A stretch of DNA of 64,000 bases from Deltaproteobacteria bacterium (GCA_016177705.1 JACOUT010000004.1:620001-684000); one strand, 5' to 3'. Numbered from the stretch's first letter, positions 7,943 through 17,122 are shown. Numbers and translations are program-made. The notes: generated from the letters alone by a model not told the origin.

Positions 7943-9061
7943 ATGCACTCACGACAGCTCCTCGCCGCCACGGTCATCGGTCTCTCGCTCGGCGCCACCG
8001 CGGTGTGCGCAGGGCCGCCCGCGCCGGCCGCGCCGGCCGCGCCGCCCAAGCCCGAGGCCACGCCGCCCAAGCCAGAGGCCACGCCGGTGTCGCGGCCGGA
8101 CGAGAAGCACCTGAAGAACGTCCGCCAGCTCACCTTTGGCGGCGAGAACGCCGAGGCATACTTCGACCACACCGGCACCGAGCTGACCTTCCAGACCAAG
8201 CGGGGTGACGCCAAGTGTGACGCCATCTTCCGCATGTCGGCCGACGGCAAGAACCAGCGCCAGGTCTCGGTGGGCAACGGCCGCACCACCTGCGCGTACA
8301 TCATGCCCGACGGCAAGAACCTCTACGCCTCGACGCACGGCGCCGGCCCCGGCTGCCTCGACGAGCCCGATCGCTCGCAGGGCTACGTGTGGAAGATCTA
8401 CCGGGAGTTCGACCTGTGGCTGGCCGACACCGACGGCAAGAACGCCAAGGTGCTGTTCTCGTCGCCCGGCTACGACGCGGAGGCGACCGTGTGCCACAAG
8501 GACGGCCGCATCCTGTTCACCTCGTCGAAGTCGGGCGACCTCGAGCTGTACGTGATGGACAAGGACGGCAAGGGCCTGGCCCAGCTCACCAGCACGCCAG
8601 GCTACGACGGCGGCGCCTTCTTCTCGGAGGACTGCAGCAAGATCATCTGGCGCGCCTCGCGCCCGGCGGGCGCCGAGCTCGAGGACTACCAGAAGCTCTT
8701 GAAACAGGACCTGGTGCGGCCGAGCAAGCTCGAGATCTTCGTCGCCGACATCGACGCGAAGAACGTCGTCAGCAACGTCAAGCAAGTGACCAAGAACGGC
8801 AAGGCCAACTTCGCGCCCTACCTGCACCCGGACAACAAGCGCCTGCTCTACGTGTCGAACCAGGCGGACCCCAAGGGCCGCGACTTCGACATCTTCCTCA
8901 TCAACGTCGACGGCAGCGGCAACGAGCGGGTCACCAGCAACCCGACCTTCGACGGCTTCCCGATGTTCTCGCCCGACGGCAAGCGGCTGATCTTCGCCTC
9001 CAACCGCGCCAACGCGAAGGACGGCGACACCAACCTGTTCATGGCCGACTGGGCCGACTGA
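7943..9061 (+). CDS. Secreted TolB-like beta-propeller (PD40) protein
   Basis: 372 aa. A signal peptide (LLAATVIGLSLGATAVCAG) leads into a Pro/Ala/Lys linker with a short repeat (KPEATP twice). The rest consists of WD40-like PD40 blades: repeated patterns such as AEAYFDHTGTELTF, ATVCHKDGRILFTSSKSGDLELYVM, FAPYLHPDNKRLLYVS and GFPMFSPDGKRLIFAS. This is the propeller found in TolB and related periplasmic proteins, usually a protein-protein interaction platform. It is not TolB itself: there is no N-terminal TolB domain and no tol/pal genes nearby. It ends 4 bp before thiL, which suggests co-transcription. Confidence 0.82.
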   Translation: MHSRQLLAATVIGLSLGATAVCAGPPAPAAPAAPPKPEATPPKPEATPVSRPDEKHLKNVRQLTFGGENAEAYFDHTGTELTFQTKRGDAKCDAIFRMSADGKNQRQVSVGNGRTTCAYIMPDGKNLYASTHGAGPGCLDEPDRSQGYVWKIYREFDLWLADTDGKNAKVLFSSPGYDAEATVCHKDGRILFTSSKSGDLELYVMDKDGKGLAQLTSTPGYDGGAFFSEDCSKIIWRASRPAGAELEDYQKLLKQDLVRPSKLEIFVADIDAKNVVSNVKQVTKNGKANFAPYLHPDNKRLLYVSNQADPKGRDFDIFLINVDGSGNERVTSNPTFDGFPMFSPDGKRLIFASNRANAKDGDTNLFMADWAD

Positions 9062-9065
9062 CGCC

Positions 9066-10025
9066 ATGGGGGCGCTCGACTCCGAGGAGAGCCTGGTCGA
9101 GGCCATCAAGGGGCTGTTCTTCGTCGCGCCCGGCGCGCTCGACCTCAAGGACGACGCGGCGCTGCTGCCGCACGTGCCGGGGCGGCAGCGCGTCGTCACC
9201 ACCGACGTGGTCGTCGAGGGCGTCGACTTCGATCGCGCGCTCTACCCGGTGCTCTACGCCGGCACGCGCGCCATGCTGCAGAACCTCTCCGATGTCGGCG
9301 CCATGGGCGGCGCGCCGCTCGGCTTCGTGTGGTCGCTCGCCATCCCGTCCTCGTGGGGCGAACACGACGTGCTCGACTTCGCGCGCGGCGCGGCGGTGCC
9401 GGCCAAGCTCGCGCGCTGCGCGCTCTACGGCGGCGACCTGTCGCGCATCGACGGGCCGATGGTTTGCTCGATCACGGCCTTCGGTGACGTCGAGGGCGCG
9501 CCGCTGTTGCGCTCGGGCGCGCGGCCCGGCGACGACGTCTGGCTGTCGTCGCCGCTCGGCGCCTCGGCAGCCGGCCTGCGCCGCCTGCGGCAGGGCGACG
9601 CGCCGCGCGAGCCGGGTCCGTTTCGCGCATGGCTGGCGGCGCTGCCGGAGCTCGAGGCGCGCGCCGTGCGCGCGCACCTGCACCCGGTGCTGCCCGACGG
9701 GGCGCGCCTGGTCGGTCACGCCAACGCCTGCATGGACGTGAGCGACGGGCTGTCGCTCGACGCGCACCGGCTCGCCCATGCGTCGCGCGTGCGGCTCGAG
9801 CTCGACGCGCTCGACGCCGCCGTCGACCCGGCCGCCACTCGCGAGGACGCGCTCGCCGGCGGCGAGGACTGGGCGCTGCTGTTCACCGCGCGCGGCGCCC
9901 CGCCCATCGAGGCCGTGCGCATCGGACGCGTCGCGCAGGCCACGAGCGACGACGAGGTCGGCGTGTGGGTCGAGGGCCAGCGCCTCGCGCCGCGTGGGTG
10001 GGAGCACTTCCGATCGCACCGGTAA
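9066..10025 (+). CDS. thiL: Thiamine-monophosphate kinase
   Basis: 319 aa, the usual ThiL length. ThiL phosphorylates thiamine monophosphate to thiamine diphosphate with ATP, the last step of cofactor synthesis. The characteristic order of motifs is present: KDDAALL near the N-terminus, the Mg-binding TTDVVVEGVDF, MLQNLSDVGAMGG, LYGGDLS, MDVSDGLSLD and GGEDWALLF near the C-terminus. No other thi genes are close, so the gene is away from the biosynthetic pathway genes here. ATG at 9066 is the only reasonable start, 4 bp after the propeller gene. Confidence 0.93.
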   Translation: MGALDSEESLVEAIKGLFFVAPGALDLKDDAALLPHVPGRQRVVTTDVVVEGVDFDRALYPVLYAGTRAMLQNLSDVGAMGGAPLGFVWSLAIPSSWGEHDVLDFARGAAVPAKLARCALYGGDLSRIDGPMVCSITAFGDVEGAPLLRSGARPGDDVWLSSPLGASAAGLRRLRQGDAPREPGPFRAWLAALPELEARAVRAHLHPVLPDGARLVGHANACMDVSDGLSLDAHRLAHASRVRLELDALDAAVDPAATREDALAGGEDWALLFTARGAPPIEAVRIGRVAQATSDDEVGVWVEGQRLAPRGWEHFRSHR

Positions 10026-10076
10026 ACGGGTGATCGACCGAGGCCTGCGCTGGCTCGCTCGCTAGCGTCCGCCGCC

Positions 10077-10619
10077 ATGGGTATCGCTCGAGCTCTGCTG
10101 ATCGCGCTCGCCGTCCTCGTCGTCGCGGGCACGGTCGAGGGCTGCGCCTCCACAGCGCCGAAGGCGGCGCACCACAAGAAGAACCGCGTCAAGCGTACGC
10201 GTGGCGCCGATGCAGCACGCGCGACCGCGCTCGACGACGGAACGCTCGCCGACGGCGACGCAGGCGGGCAGAGGTTGAGCCAGGCCCTCGAGGACGGCGA
10301 GCTCGAGCTGACCGACGCCGTCGACGAGGGCCTGGTCAGCTACTACCACGACTCGCTCGCCGGCAACGCCACGGCCAACGGCGAGCGCTATCGCCTGGCG
10401 GGCGCCACCTGCGCGCACAAGACGCTGCCGTTTGGCACCATCGTGGTCATCGAGGACACCGAGACCGGCAAGCTCGCCACCTGTCGAGTCAACGACCGCG
10501 GCCCCTTCGTGAAGGGGCGTGTGCTCGACGTCTCCAAGCGCGTCGCGCGCGACCTCGGCCTGCTCGACCGCGGCGTCATTCGTGCGCGCCTGCGCTTGAT
10601 CCTGCCGGCTGCCGCGTAG
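10077..10619 (+). CDS. rlpA: RlpA-family septal ring lytic transglycosylase-like lipoprotein
   Basis: 180 aa. The signal region ends in a Cys (VEGCAS) with an atypical lipobox (Val-Glu-Gly before Cys), so lipidation is likely but not certain. The C-terminal half is the RlpA double-psi beta-barrel: VSYYHDSLAGNATANGERY, CAHKTLPFGT, CRVNDRGPFVKGRVLDVS. The Glu (NGERY), His (CAHK) and Asp (NDRG) positions expected for RlpA lytic transglycosylase activity are all present. RlpA cleaves denuded glycan strands of peptidoglycan, usually at the division site. No SPOR domain is present, so septal targeting may differ from that of P. aeruginosa RlpA. Confidence 0.85.
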   Translation: MGIARALLIALAVLVVAGTVEGCASTAPKAAHHKKNRVKRTRGADAARATALDDGTLADGDAGGQRLSQALEDGELELTDAVDEGLVSYYHDSLAGNATANGERYRLAGATCAHKTLPFGTIVVIEDTETGKLATCRVNDRGPFVKGRVLDVSKRVARDLGLLDRGVIRARLRLILPAAA

Positions 10620-10673
10620 CGAGGAGCCGGGCGGCTATTTGCGCCTGACGGGACCACGCGCGTAGCGTTGGCC

Positions 10674-12002
10674 ATGCTGCGCGGCCGGCTCGCCCTCAAG
10701 ATCCTGTTCGGCAACGCCATCACGGTGGCCGTCGCCATCGTGCTTTACCTCGGCGTCGGCTGGGTGTTCGACGACCAGCACGTCAACCTCGAGAGCTTCC
10801 TGGTGTTCGCCGGCGTGCTCGCGCTGGTGGCGACCTTGGTCAGCCTGGTGTACTCGCGCGTCATCACGCGCAACATCGACGTGCTCTACGAGAGCACGTC
10901 GTCGATCTCGCGCGGCGACCTGTCGCGCCTGGTGCAGTTCGAGATGCCCTCGCGCGTGCCCGACGAGGTCGACTCGCTCGCCTCCGCCATCAACCAGATG
11001 CTCGAGAACCTGCGCGAGTTGGTGGCGCGCCTGCAGAAGACCGCTCGCCACGTGGCATCGTCGGCCAACACGCTGTCGGCCGCCGCCGAGCGCGTCACCA
11101 CCGCCAACAACGGCGTGGCGCAGTCGGTGTCGTCGATCGCGCGCTCCGCCGAGCTGCAACGCGAGCTGGTGTTGAAGGCGAGCCAGCTCATGAAGGAGAT
11201 CGCCGAGGGCATCGAGAAGAGCGCCGCCGCCGCCGAGGCCGCCGCGCGCGCCGTCGCCGAGACCCACACGGCCGCGCGCACCGGCACCGAGGTGGCCAAC
11301 CTGGCAGTCGACAAGCTGCACCAGGTGTTCGAGCGGGTCGAGAGCGCGTCCGAACGCGTGTTCGCCTTCGGCGAGAAGAGCCAGGCCATCGGCAAGATCG
11401 TCGACGTCATCACGCAGATCTCGCAGCGCACCAACCTGCTCGCGCTCAACGCCACCATCGAGGCGGCGCGCGCCGGTGAGTACGGCCGAGGCTTCGCCGT
11501 GGTCGCCGACGAGGTGAGAAAGTTGGCCGAGTCGTCGGGCCGGTCGGCCGATCAGATCACCGTGCTGCTCTCCGACCTGAGGAAAGACGCCGACCTGGCC
11601 GTGCAAGGCATGGGTGACTCGACGCGGGACTTGCAGGCGAGCCGCGAAGACCTGCGCTCGATCATCCAGTCGCTCGACGGCATCGTCGAGTCCGCCATGC
11701 GCGGCGCCGGCAAGGCCGAGCAGATCGCGCTCTCGTCATCTGGCCAGCTCCAGGGCAGCCAGGAGATGGTGACCGCCATCGGCCACATCTCGGATCTCGC
11801 TGCACAGAACGCCACCAGCACCGAGGAGGTGCAGCGCGCCACCGCCAACCAGACGGTGGTGATGGAGCGGCTCAGCTCGTCCGCGCTGGAGCTGTCGAAC
11901 ATCTCGCTCGAGCTCGAGGAGGTGGTGTCGCGCTTCAAGCTCGAGCGCGACAAGGCCAACCGCTCCGAGGTGCCGCAGCTCGTCGAGGTGCCGCGCGCAT
12001 GA
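10674..12002 (+). CDS. Methyl-accepting chemotaxis protein without periplasmic sensor
   Basis: 442 aa from ATG at 10674; a TTG two codons upstream is possible. Two membrane helices (about 5-30 and 37-60) are separated by only about 10 residues (DDQHVNLES), leaving no room for a periplasmic ligand domain. A HAMP-like region and a long coiled coil follow. The signalling tip is intact ([39 protein letters not shown]), which is the CheA/CheW contact hairpin. Sensing is therefore probably of membrane state or a cytoplasmic cue. It is the first gene of a chemosensory operon; its stop overlaps cheW (ATGA). Confidence 0.92.
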   Translation: MLRGRLALKILFGNAITVAVAIVLYLGVGWVFDDQHVNLESFLVFAGVLALVATLVSLVYSRVITRNIDVLYESTSSISRGDLSRLVQFEMPSRVPDEVDSLASAINQMLENLRELVARLQKTARHVASSANTLSAAAERVTTANNGVAQSVSSIARSAELQRELVLKASQLMKEIAEGIEKSAAAAEAAARAVAETHTAARTGTEVANLAVDKLHQVFERVESASERVFAFGEKSQAIGKIVDVITQISQRTNLLALNATIEAARAGEYGRGFAVVADEVRKLAESSGRSADQITVLLSDLRKDADLAVQGMGDSTRDLQASREDLRSIIQSLDGIVESAMRGAGKAEQIALSSSGQLQGSQEMVTAIGHISDLAAQNATSTEEVQRATANQTVVMERLSSSALELSNISLELEEVVSRFKLERDKANRSEVPQLVEVPRA

Positions 12003-12424
12003 AGAAGCAGGCGCACACACCCTGTGTGATGTGCCGGGTGGGCCAGGAGCGCATCGCAGTGCCGGTGGCCGACGTCTACAAGGTGCTGCCGGCGGCGCGC
12101 GCCTGTCGCATGCCGCGCCTGCCCGCGGCCATCATCGGCATCACGCACCACCGCGGCCGCATCATCACCGCCGTCGATCCCGGCGCGCTGTTGTTCGGCG
12201 TCGCCGGCGGGCCGGCCGGTATCGAGGCGCGCCTTCTGATCCTCGACCGTGGCCAACGCCACCTGGCGCTGGCGGTGGACGCGGTGGAGCAGATCGAGCC
12301 GATCAGGCTCGGCGCCGATCTGCCCGACGGGCAGCGGCCCGGGCTCAAGGTGGCGGAGCACCGCGGCAAGGCCGTGTTCGCCGTCGACACTGACCGGCTG
12401 GTGGCCAGCGTCCTGGCGCTGTGA
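11999..12424 (+). CDS. cheW: CheW-like adaptor
   Basis: 141 aa, a single CheW/SH3-like domain coupling receptors to CheA. Family features include the opening strand ([22 protein letters not shown]), the [22 protein letters not shown] segment (usually LP..I.G..n.RG.v.pvvd) and [14 protein letters not shown]. Its start overlaps the MCP stop by four bases, so receptor and adaptor are translated together. Confidence 0.9.
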   Translation: MKKQAHTPCVMCRVGQERIAVPVADVYKVLPAARACRMPRLPAAIIGITHHRGRIITAVDPGALLFGVAGGPAGIEARLLILDRGQRHLALAVDAVEQIEPIRLGADLPDGQRPGLKVAEHRGKAVFAVDTDRLVASVLAL

Positions 12425-12565
12425 GCGCCGAGGCACCGGGTAGAGCGCTCGGGATCACGAAAATCCCTCACGAATTTCCTTTGCGGGCGGGGTTCGGTGT
12501 AGAAAGCGAGGGACTCCTGGTGTGATCGGGCGGCCCGCCGCGGGCGCGCCCAGAAGGTGGCTTGC

Positions 12566-12940
12566 ATGCCCAAGCGGGTGCTCATCGTCGACGATGCCGT
12601 GTTCATGCGCGACATGATCAAGGACATCTTCAGCGGCGGCGACTTCGAGATCGTCGGCGAGGCCGTGCACGGCGTCGAGGCGGTCGACAAGTACAAGGAG
12701 CTGCGGCCCGACCTGGTCACCATGGACATCGTCATGCCCTTCAAGAGCGGCATCGAGGCCACCAAGGAGATCCTGGCCGCCGACGACAAGGCGTGCATCA
12801 TCATGTGTTCCGCGCTGGGCCAGGAGTCCTTGGTGATGGAGGCCATCGAGGCGGGCGCGGCCGACTTCATCGTCAAGCCGTTCAAGGCCGACGACGTGCT
12901 GGCGGTGGTGAACAAGGTCCTCGCCGCGCGGGGCAAGTAG
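12566..12940 (+). CDS. cheY: CheY-like single-domain response regulator
   Basis: 124 aa. ATG at 12566 is preceded at good spacing by AGAAGGTGG; an in-frame GTG at 12557 lies inside that site and is rejected. All receiver-domain residues are present: acidic pair (VDDA), phospho-acceptor Asp in VTMDIVMP, Ser in MCSALGQ and Lys in IVKPFK. There is no output domain. The gap of about 140 bp after cheW contains a relatively AT-rich patch (around 12458-12482) and may hold an additional promoter. It is the output of the CheA encoded 11 bp downstream. Confidence 0.93.
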   Translation: MPKRVLIVDDAVFMRDMIKDIFSGGDFEIVGEAVHGVEAVDKYKELRPDLVTMDIVMPFKSGIEATKEILAADDKACIIMCSALGQESLVMEAIEAGAADFIVKPFKADDVLAVVNKVLAARGK

Positions 12941-12951
12941 GCCCGCGCGCC

Positions 12952-14952
12952 GTGGCCATCGACCGCGGCAAATACCGGCGCATGTTCATCGAGGAGGCCC
13001 GCGAGGGCCTCCGCGCGCTTGGCAACCATCTGGTCGAGCTGGAGAAGCTCGAGGTGGTGACGGCCGACGGTGCGCGCCTTGCCGGGCACGCCGCTGCCAC
13101 CCACGACGCCATGGACGCCGCGTTCCGCGTTGCGCACAGCCTGAAGGGCATGGGCGCTGCCATGGGCTACACCGCGTTTGCCGAGCTGGCGCACCGCCTG
13201 GAAGACCTCGCCGACATCGCGCGCCAGGGCCGGTCCATCGGCAGCGAGGGCTACGACCTGTTGCTCGAGGGCAGCGACCGGCTCGAGGAGCTGGTCGAGC
13301 GCGTCGCCGCCGGCCACGAAGACCTGGACGCCGGCGAGCTGCCCTCGCGCGTGGCGGCGCTCGTGGAGCGGCTGCGCGCCCAGCAGGCCTCGACCACGGT
13401 GCCGACCGAGAGCCCGCCACCGGCGCCGCGACCCGTCGTGGCGGCGCCCCCGGGCCAGCCGACGCTCCTGGCGGTGCGCGTGCGCATTGCCGATGACGCG
13501 TCGCTGCCACAGGTGCGCGCCTTCGTGGTGCACAAGGCGCTGGCCGCGCTCGCGGGCTGGCGCGAAACCCACCCGCCGCCCGACGCGCTGCGCACCAAGG
13601 AGCTGCCCGGCCGCACGCTCACCGTCCGCTTCGACCCGGAGCTGGCCGACACCGGCGCCATCGAGCGCACGGCGCGCGCGGCGCAGGGGGTCGCCGAGGT
13701 CACCTTCGGCGACGCCGAGCCGCCGCCGGCGCCCGTCGAGGAGGCGGCCCCGGCGCCCGCGGAGCGCCCGGAGGCCGATCGCACGGTGCGCGTGCGCACC
13801 GCGCTGCTCGACGAGTTCATCGACTCCGTGGGCGAGCTGTTGCTCGCGCGCTCGCGCATGCGCGCGCTCGCCAGCCGCGTCGACCTGCCCGAACTGTTCG
13901 ACCTGGTCGACGAAGTAGAGCGGCTGACCCGCGACCTGCACGCGCGCGTGGTGGCGGCGCGCATGACGCCGCTGTCGTTTCTCACCGAGCGCTTCCCGCG
14001 CGTGGTGCGCGACCTGGCGCGCCAGGCGCGTCGCTCGGTCGACTTCACCATGACCGGCATGGACATCGAGCTCGACCGCGCCATCCTCGACGAGCTGTCG
14101 GCGCCGTTCCTGCACATGCTGCGCAACGCCATCGATCACGCGCACGAGGGCGACGAGGGCCGCAAGGGGCGCGGCAAGCCCGCCGCCATGAAGCTGCAGA
14201 TGCGCGCCAGCCGCGACCGCGACAACGTGCTGCTCGAGCTCGAGGACGACGGCGTCGGTCTCGACCCGGTCCGGCTTCGGCGCCGCGCCGTCGAGCGCGG
14301 CTTGATCACGCAGGCGGCCGCCGACGCGCTCGGCGACGCCCAGGCCGTGGAGCTGATCTGCATGCCCGGCTTCTCCACGGCCGAGGCGGTGACGCAGACG
14401 TCGGGGCGCGGCGTTGGCATGGACGTGGTCAAGGCGACGCTCGAACGGCTCGGCGGCGTGTTGCGCATCGACTCCACCCTTGGACGCGGCACGCGCATCG
14501 GCCTCGAGCTGCCCTTGACGGTGGCCATCATCCAGGTGCTGGTCGTGGAGGCGGGCGCGCCCGGCAGCCGCGAGCGCGACGCGTACGCCATCCCCATCAA
14601 TCGCGTGGAACAGGCGGTCGACGTCGACGCCGGCGTGATCTCGACGGCGCGCGGACGCCCCTGGGCAAAGATCGGCAACGAGCTGGTGCCGCTGTACGAC
14701 CTGTCGGGCGAGCTCGGCTACGCAGCGACGGCGCCGCGCGGCGGTACCGTGCTGCTGGTTGGGCGCGGCGCCGACACCACGGCGCTGCGCGTCGACGGCA
14801 TCGTCGGCCAAGAGGAGGTAGTGGCAAAGCCGCTCGGGCCGCCGCTGTCGGAGATGACCTACCTGGCGGGCGCCACGCTGCTCGCCGACGGGCGCGCCGC
14901 CTTCATCCTCGATCCGCTCCGGCTCGTGCGCGCCGAGGCCGGAGGAGGGTAG
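12952..14952 (+). CDS. cheA: Chemotaxis histidine kinase CheA
   Basis: 666 aa from GTG at 12952, chosen because the HPt domain begins immediately after it. Domains in order: P1 HPt with phospho-His H62 (RVAHSLKGMGA); Pro/Ala linker; a small alpha-beta module (about 165-255) where P2 would lie; P3 dimerisation (LDEFIDSVGELLLARSRMRAL); P4 ATPase with the N box (LRNAIDHA), G1 (LEDDGVGLD), a GFSTAEAVTQTSGRGVGMDV lid and G2 (LGRGTRI); P5 CheW-like domain to the end. It autophosphorylates on H62 under control of the MCP/CheW and passes phosphate to the neighbouring CheY. Confidence 0.93.
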   Translation: MAIDRGKYRRMFIEEAREGLRALGNHLVELEKLEVVTADGARLAGHAAATHDAMDAAFRVAHSLKGMGAAMGYTAFAELAHRLEDLADIARQGRSIGSEGYDLLLEGSDRLEELVERVAAGHEDLDAGELPSRVAALVERLRAQQASTTVPTESPPPAPRPVVAAPPGQPTLLAVRVRIADDASLPQVRAFVVHKALAALAGWRETHPPPDALRTKELPGRTLTVRFDPELADTGAIERTARAAQGVAEVTFGDAEPPPAPVEEAAPAPAERPEADRTVRVRTALLDEFIDSVGELLLARSRMRALASRVDLPELFDLVDEVERLTRDLHARVVAARMTPLSFLTERFPRVVRDLARQARRSVDFTMTGMDIELDRAILDELSAPFLHMLRNAIDHAHEGDEGRKGRGKPAAMKLQMRASRDRDNVLLELEDDGVGLDPVRLRRRAVERGLITQAAADALGDAQAVELICMPGFSTAEAVTQTSGRGVGMDVVKATLERLGGVLRIDSTLGRGTRIGLELPLTVAIIQVLVVEAGAPGSRERDAYAIPINRVEQAVDVDAGVISTARGRPWAKIGNELVPLYDLSGELGYAATAPRGGTVLLVGRGADTTALRVDGIVGQEEVVAKPLGPPLSEMTYLAGATLLADGRAAFILDPLRLVRAEAGGG

Positions 14953-14962
14953 GCTGACGTCG

Positions 14963-15478
14963 ATGTCGCTCACGGACGCCGACCGCGATCTCTTGGAGGC
15001 CGGCGCCCGCGAGGCGGCAGAGGCGATCCTGCGCCTGACGCGCCGTGAGAGCGCGCGCATGCTGGCCGCCGACGTCGAGTCGCTCGACGCGGTCGTCGCC
15101 CGCGTGGCGCCGCGCGCGGTGGCGGTGGCCTTTCAGGTTTCGGGCGGCGTCACCGGGCACTTCGCGCTGGTGCTGTCCGAGGCCGGCGCGCGCGCGCTGG
15201 CGCACGACCTGATCGGCGGCAAGCACGTCCAGACGTCGACGGAGAAGCTCGGCAAACGCGTCACTGCCGCACTGACCGAGCTCGGCAACATCACCGCCTC
15301 GGCGTTCATGAACGGCGCAGCCGACCTGCTGCATCAAAGCTGTGTGCCCTCGGTGCCGACCTTCGCGCTCGGCGCTCCGGCGCAGCTCGTGCCGGGCGCG
15401 CTCGGCGGCGCCACCCAGGCGCTGGTGGTGCGCCTGCTCATCGGCGACGTCGACGTCGAGCTCGTGCTCGCGCGCTGA
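14963..15478 (+). CDS. CheC/CheX-like CheY-P phosphatase
   Basis: 171 aa. The fold pattern and the motif ALTELGNITASAFMNGAADLL match the CheC family active-site helix (E..N). CheC proteins usually have two such helices. The N-terminal counterpart (LLEAGAREAAEAILRL) lacks the Asn and appears dead, leaving one site. Its position, 10 bp after cheA, and the presence of cheY in the operon suggest it removes phosphate from CheY. No CheD is seen nearby. Confidence 0.72.
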   Translation: MSLTDADRDLLEAGAREAAEAILRLTRRESARMLAADVESLDAVVARVAPRAVAVAFQVSGGVTGHFALVLSEAGARALAHDLIGGKHVQTSTEKLGKRVTAALTELGNITASAFMNGAADLLHQSCVPSVPTFALGAPAQLVPGALGGATQALVVRLLIGDVDVELVLAR

Positions 15479-15480
15479 CG

Positions 15481-16239
15481 CTACTCGCCTTCACCTTCAC
15501 CTTCACCTTCGCCCTCGCCCTCCCCTTCACCCTCACCTTCGCCTTCACCAGAGGAGGGGCAGACGCCGCTGGTCGGGCAGTCGACCGCGTCCGCCGCGCT
15601 GGTACCGCAGGCGGTCAGGCCGACGGTGCAGGGTGCGCCGGGCGCAGACAGGCAGCCGAGATCGACGGCGCACGCGGCGCCGAACAGCGCACAGTCGACG
15701 GAGAACGGTTGGCCATCCGTGGTCGAGGGCCCGACTGCGCCGTTGCACTTGCGCAGGAACACCTCGGCGTTGCAGGTACCTTCGTCGTCGCGCGAGCAGG
15801 TGCCGACGGCGTCGTGACAGCGCGCGACTCCGCCGGCCTCCATCACACAGGCGGCGCCCGTTCCCGCACAGAAGCCGACGAACAGCTCGCCCTGTTGATC
15901 GAGCAGGCAGTCCGTGCCCGCCGGCAGCACGCAGTCGACGCCGAAGCTCGGCACCGCGACCTGGCACAGCGCCACGCCCGCCGGAAAGGGCGGCTCATCG
16001 CAGCTATAGGAGAAGACCGCCTCGTTGCCCTCGGCGTCGACGTCGCAGTAGCGCACCACGTTGCCGTCGCACTCGCCCGCGGTCGTGAGGCCGCCGCAGG
16101 GGCCCTCGCCCTCACCCTCGCCTTCACCCTCACCCTCGCCCTCGCCTTCGCCTTCACCCTCGCCCTCGCAAGCCGAGCCGGTGGGGATCAGCGCGAGGCC
16201 GACGGCGGCGATCAACGAGGTACGGACGAGGACGCGCAT
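15481..16239 (-). CDS. Cys-rich lipoprotein flanked by Gly-Glu dipeptide repeats
   Basis: 252 aa. The signal peptide ends at a Cys (PTGSAC), followed at once by a long Gly-Glu tract. A central domain with many paired cysteines follows (ECDGNVVRYC, GTCSRDDEGTCN, PCTVGLTACG), resembling disulfide-rich surface domains. A second Gly-Glu tract runs to the stop codon, so the protein ends in the repeat rather than in a MYXO-CTERM helix. Acidic GE linkers next to a lipobox occur in myxobacterial surface lipoproteins. It is convergent with the CheC-like gene, with 2 bp between stops. Function unknown; probably a surface-exposed lipoprotein. Confidence 0.75.
   Translation of the reverse strand: MRVLVRTSLIAAVGLALIPTGSACEGEGEGEGEGEGEGEGEGEGEGPCGGLTTAGECDGNVVRYCDVDAEGNEAVFSYSCDEPPFPAGVALCQVAVPSFGVDCVLPAGTDCLLDQQGELFVGFCAGTGAACVMEAGGVARCHDAVGTCSRDDEGTCNAEVFLRKCNGAVGPSTTDGQPFSVDCALFGAACAVDLGCLSAPGAPCTVGLTACGTSAADAVDCPTSGVCPSSGEGEGEGEGEGEGEGEGEGEGE
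15484..15549 (+). repeat. Hexanucleotide repeat encoding C-terminal Gly-Glu tract
   Basis: On the plus strand the units are variants of CCTTCA / CCTTCG / CCCTCG in tandem, about eleven copies, each encoding Gly-Glu on the minus strand. Because the unit is 6 bp, slippage would change tract length without breaking the reading frame. Confidence 0.85.
16104..16170 (+). repeat. Hexanucleotide repeat encoding N-terminal Gly-Glu tract
   Basis: This second tandem array of CCCTCG / CCTTCA-type units encodes the Gly-Glu linker directly after the lipobox Cys of the same lipoprotein. Boundaries are approximate to a few bases. Confidence 0.82.
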
Positions 16240-16255
16240 GGCAAGCCCCAGACTA

Positions 16256-17122
16256 TCAGCTCGCGGCGCCGGCCTCGTGCGTCAGGCGCTTGAGCACGCC
16301 CTGCAAGAGCTGGAGCTGGCGCACGTGGTTCGCCAGCGCCGGCTCGTTGCTGGCGAAGGGCTCGAGGTAGGCTAGCGTCTGCTCGAGGCCCCACAGCATG
16401 GGTGCGATCGCCGCCACCAGCGAGGTCAGGTTCGACGGCGCACCGCCGCGCGGCCCCGCACGCGACAGCTCGTCGCGCAGCCGCGCCAGCTCGATTTGCA
16501 GCGTGGACACGCGCCCGGTCTCGACGCCCGCTTGCTTCTGCCGCTCGGCCTCGAGCTCGGTGAGCAGCCGCCCGGTGGTGATCTGCGCGCTCTGCAGCTC
16601 GTCGGTGAGCCGCGCGACCTCGGGTGCGTGGTTGGCGGCGGCGCGCGCGCGCGCCAGCTCCTCGGTGAGCTGCAAGATGCGCTGCTCGGCGTCGGCCGCG
16701 AAGTTGGCGCGCGCCGCCGCGCGTTGCAGCTCCTCGCGCAGCCGCACGATCTCGTTCTCGAGCGGCACCTGGGCGCCGCGCGCGTCGGCGCGCGAGCCCT
16801 GCAACTCGCTTTGCAGCACGATGAGCTGCGCCTCCGCCTGCTGCAGGCGCGCCTCCGCCTCCTGGGCTCGGCGCTCCGCCTCGACGGCGCGACGTTCGGC
16901 GTCGGCCCGACGGTGCTCTTGCTCCGACAGGCGTTGTTCCGCGGTCTCCTTGGCGCGCGTCAGCTTGTCGACCGCGCCGGCGATCTCGCCCTCGCTGTGC
17001 TTGGGCGGCAACGCCATGAACTGCGCGTTGCAGGTCGGGCAGCGCAGCTCGGCGCCGCCGTCGGGCACGGCCTCGTCGCGCACGCGGTACTTGGCCGAGC
17101 AGCCCGGGCAAGTGACGATCAT
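16256..17122 (-). CDS. Zinc-ribbon coiled-coil protein
   Basis: 288 aa. The N-terminus is an MJ0042-type zinc ribbon with Cys pairs C5/C8 and C28/C31 (CPGC and CPTC), a module common at the start of large myxobacterial regulatory proteins. From about 45 to 215 the sequence is one long charged heptad-type coiled coil (repeated AEAR, LREEL, LTEEL). The C-terminal 60 residues form a small helical region. There is no transmembrane helix. It lies on the same strand as the Ser/Thr kinase gene upstream (63 bp apart), so a shared transcript is plausible. Role unknown. Confidence 0.75.
   Translation of the reverse strand: MIVTCPGCSAKYRVRDEAVPDGGAELRCPTCNAQFMALPPKHSEGEIAGAVDKLTRAKETAEQRLSEQEHRRADAERRAVEAERRAQEAEARLQQAEAQLIVLQSELQGSRADARGAQVPLENEIVRLREELQRAAARANFAADAEQRILQLTEELARARAAANHAPEVARLTDELQSAQITTGRLLTELEAERQKQAGVETGRVSTLQIELARLRDELSRAGPRGGAPSNLTSLVAAIAPMLWGLEQTLAYLEPFASNEPALANHVRQLQLLQGVLKRLTHEAGAAS

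Noticed and set aside
7943..9061. Annotation as TolB of the Tol-Pal system
   Set aside because: Only PD40 propeller blades are present; the N-terminal TolB domain and tol/pal neighbours are absent.
12076..15060. 994-codon open frame on the minus strand
   Set aside because: It lies antisense to cheY-cheA-cheC, has no recognisable domain and a biased low-complexity composition. It is a by-product of high GC at third positions.
15484..16170. Tandem repeats that could suggest a CRISPR array
   Set aside because: Units are 6 bp without spacers and encode Gly-Glu in frame; not CRISPR. No CRISPR-like repeat-spacer pattern was seen anywhere.
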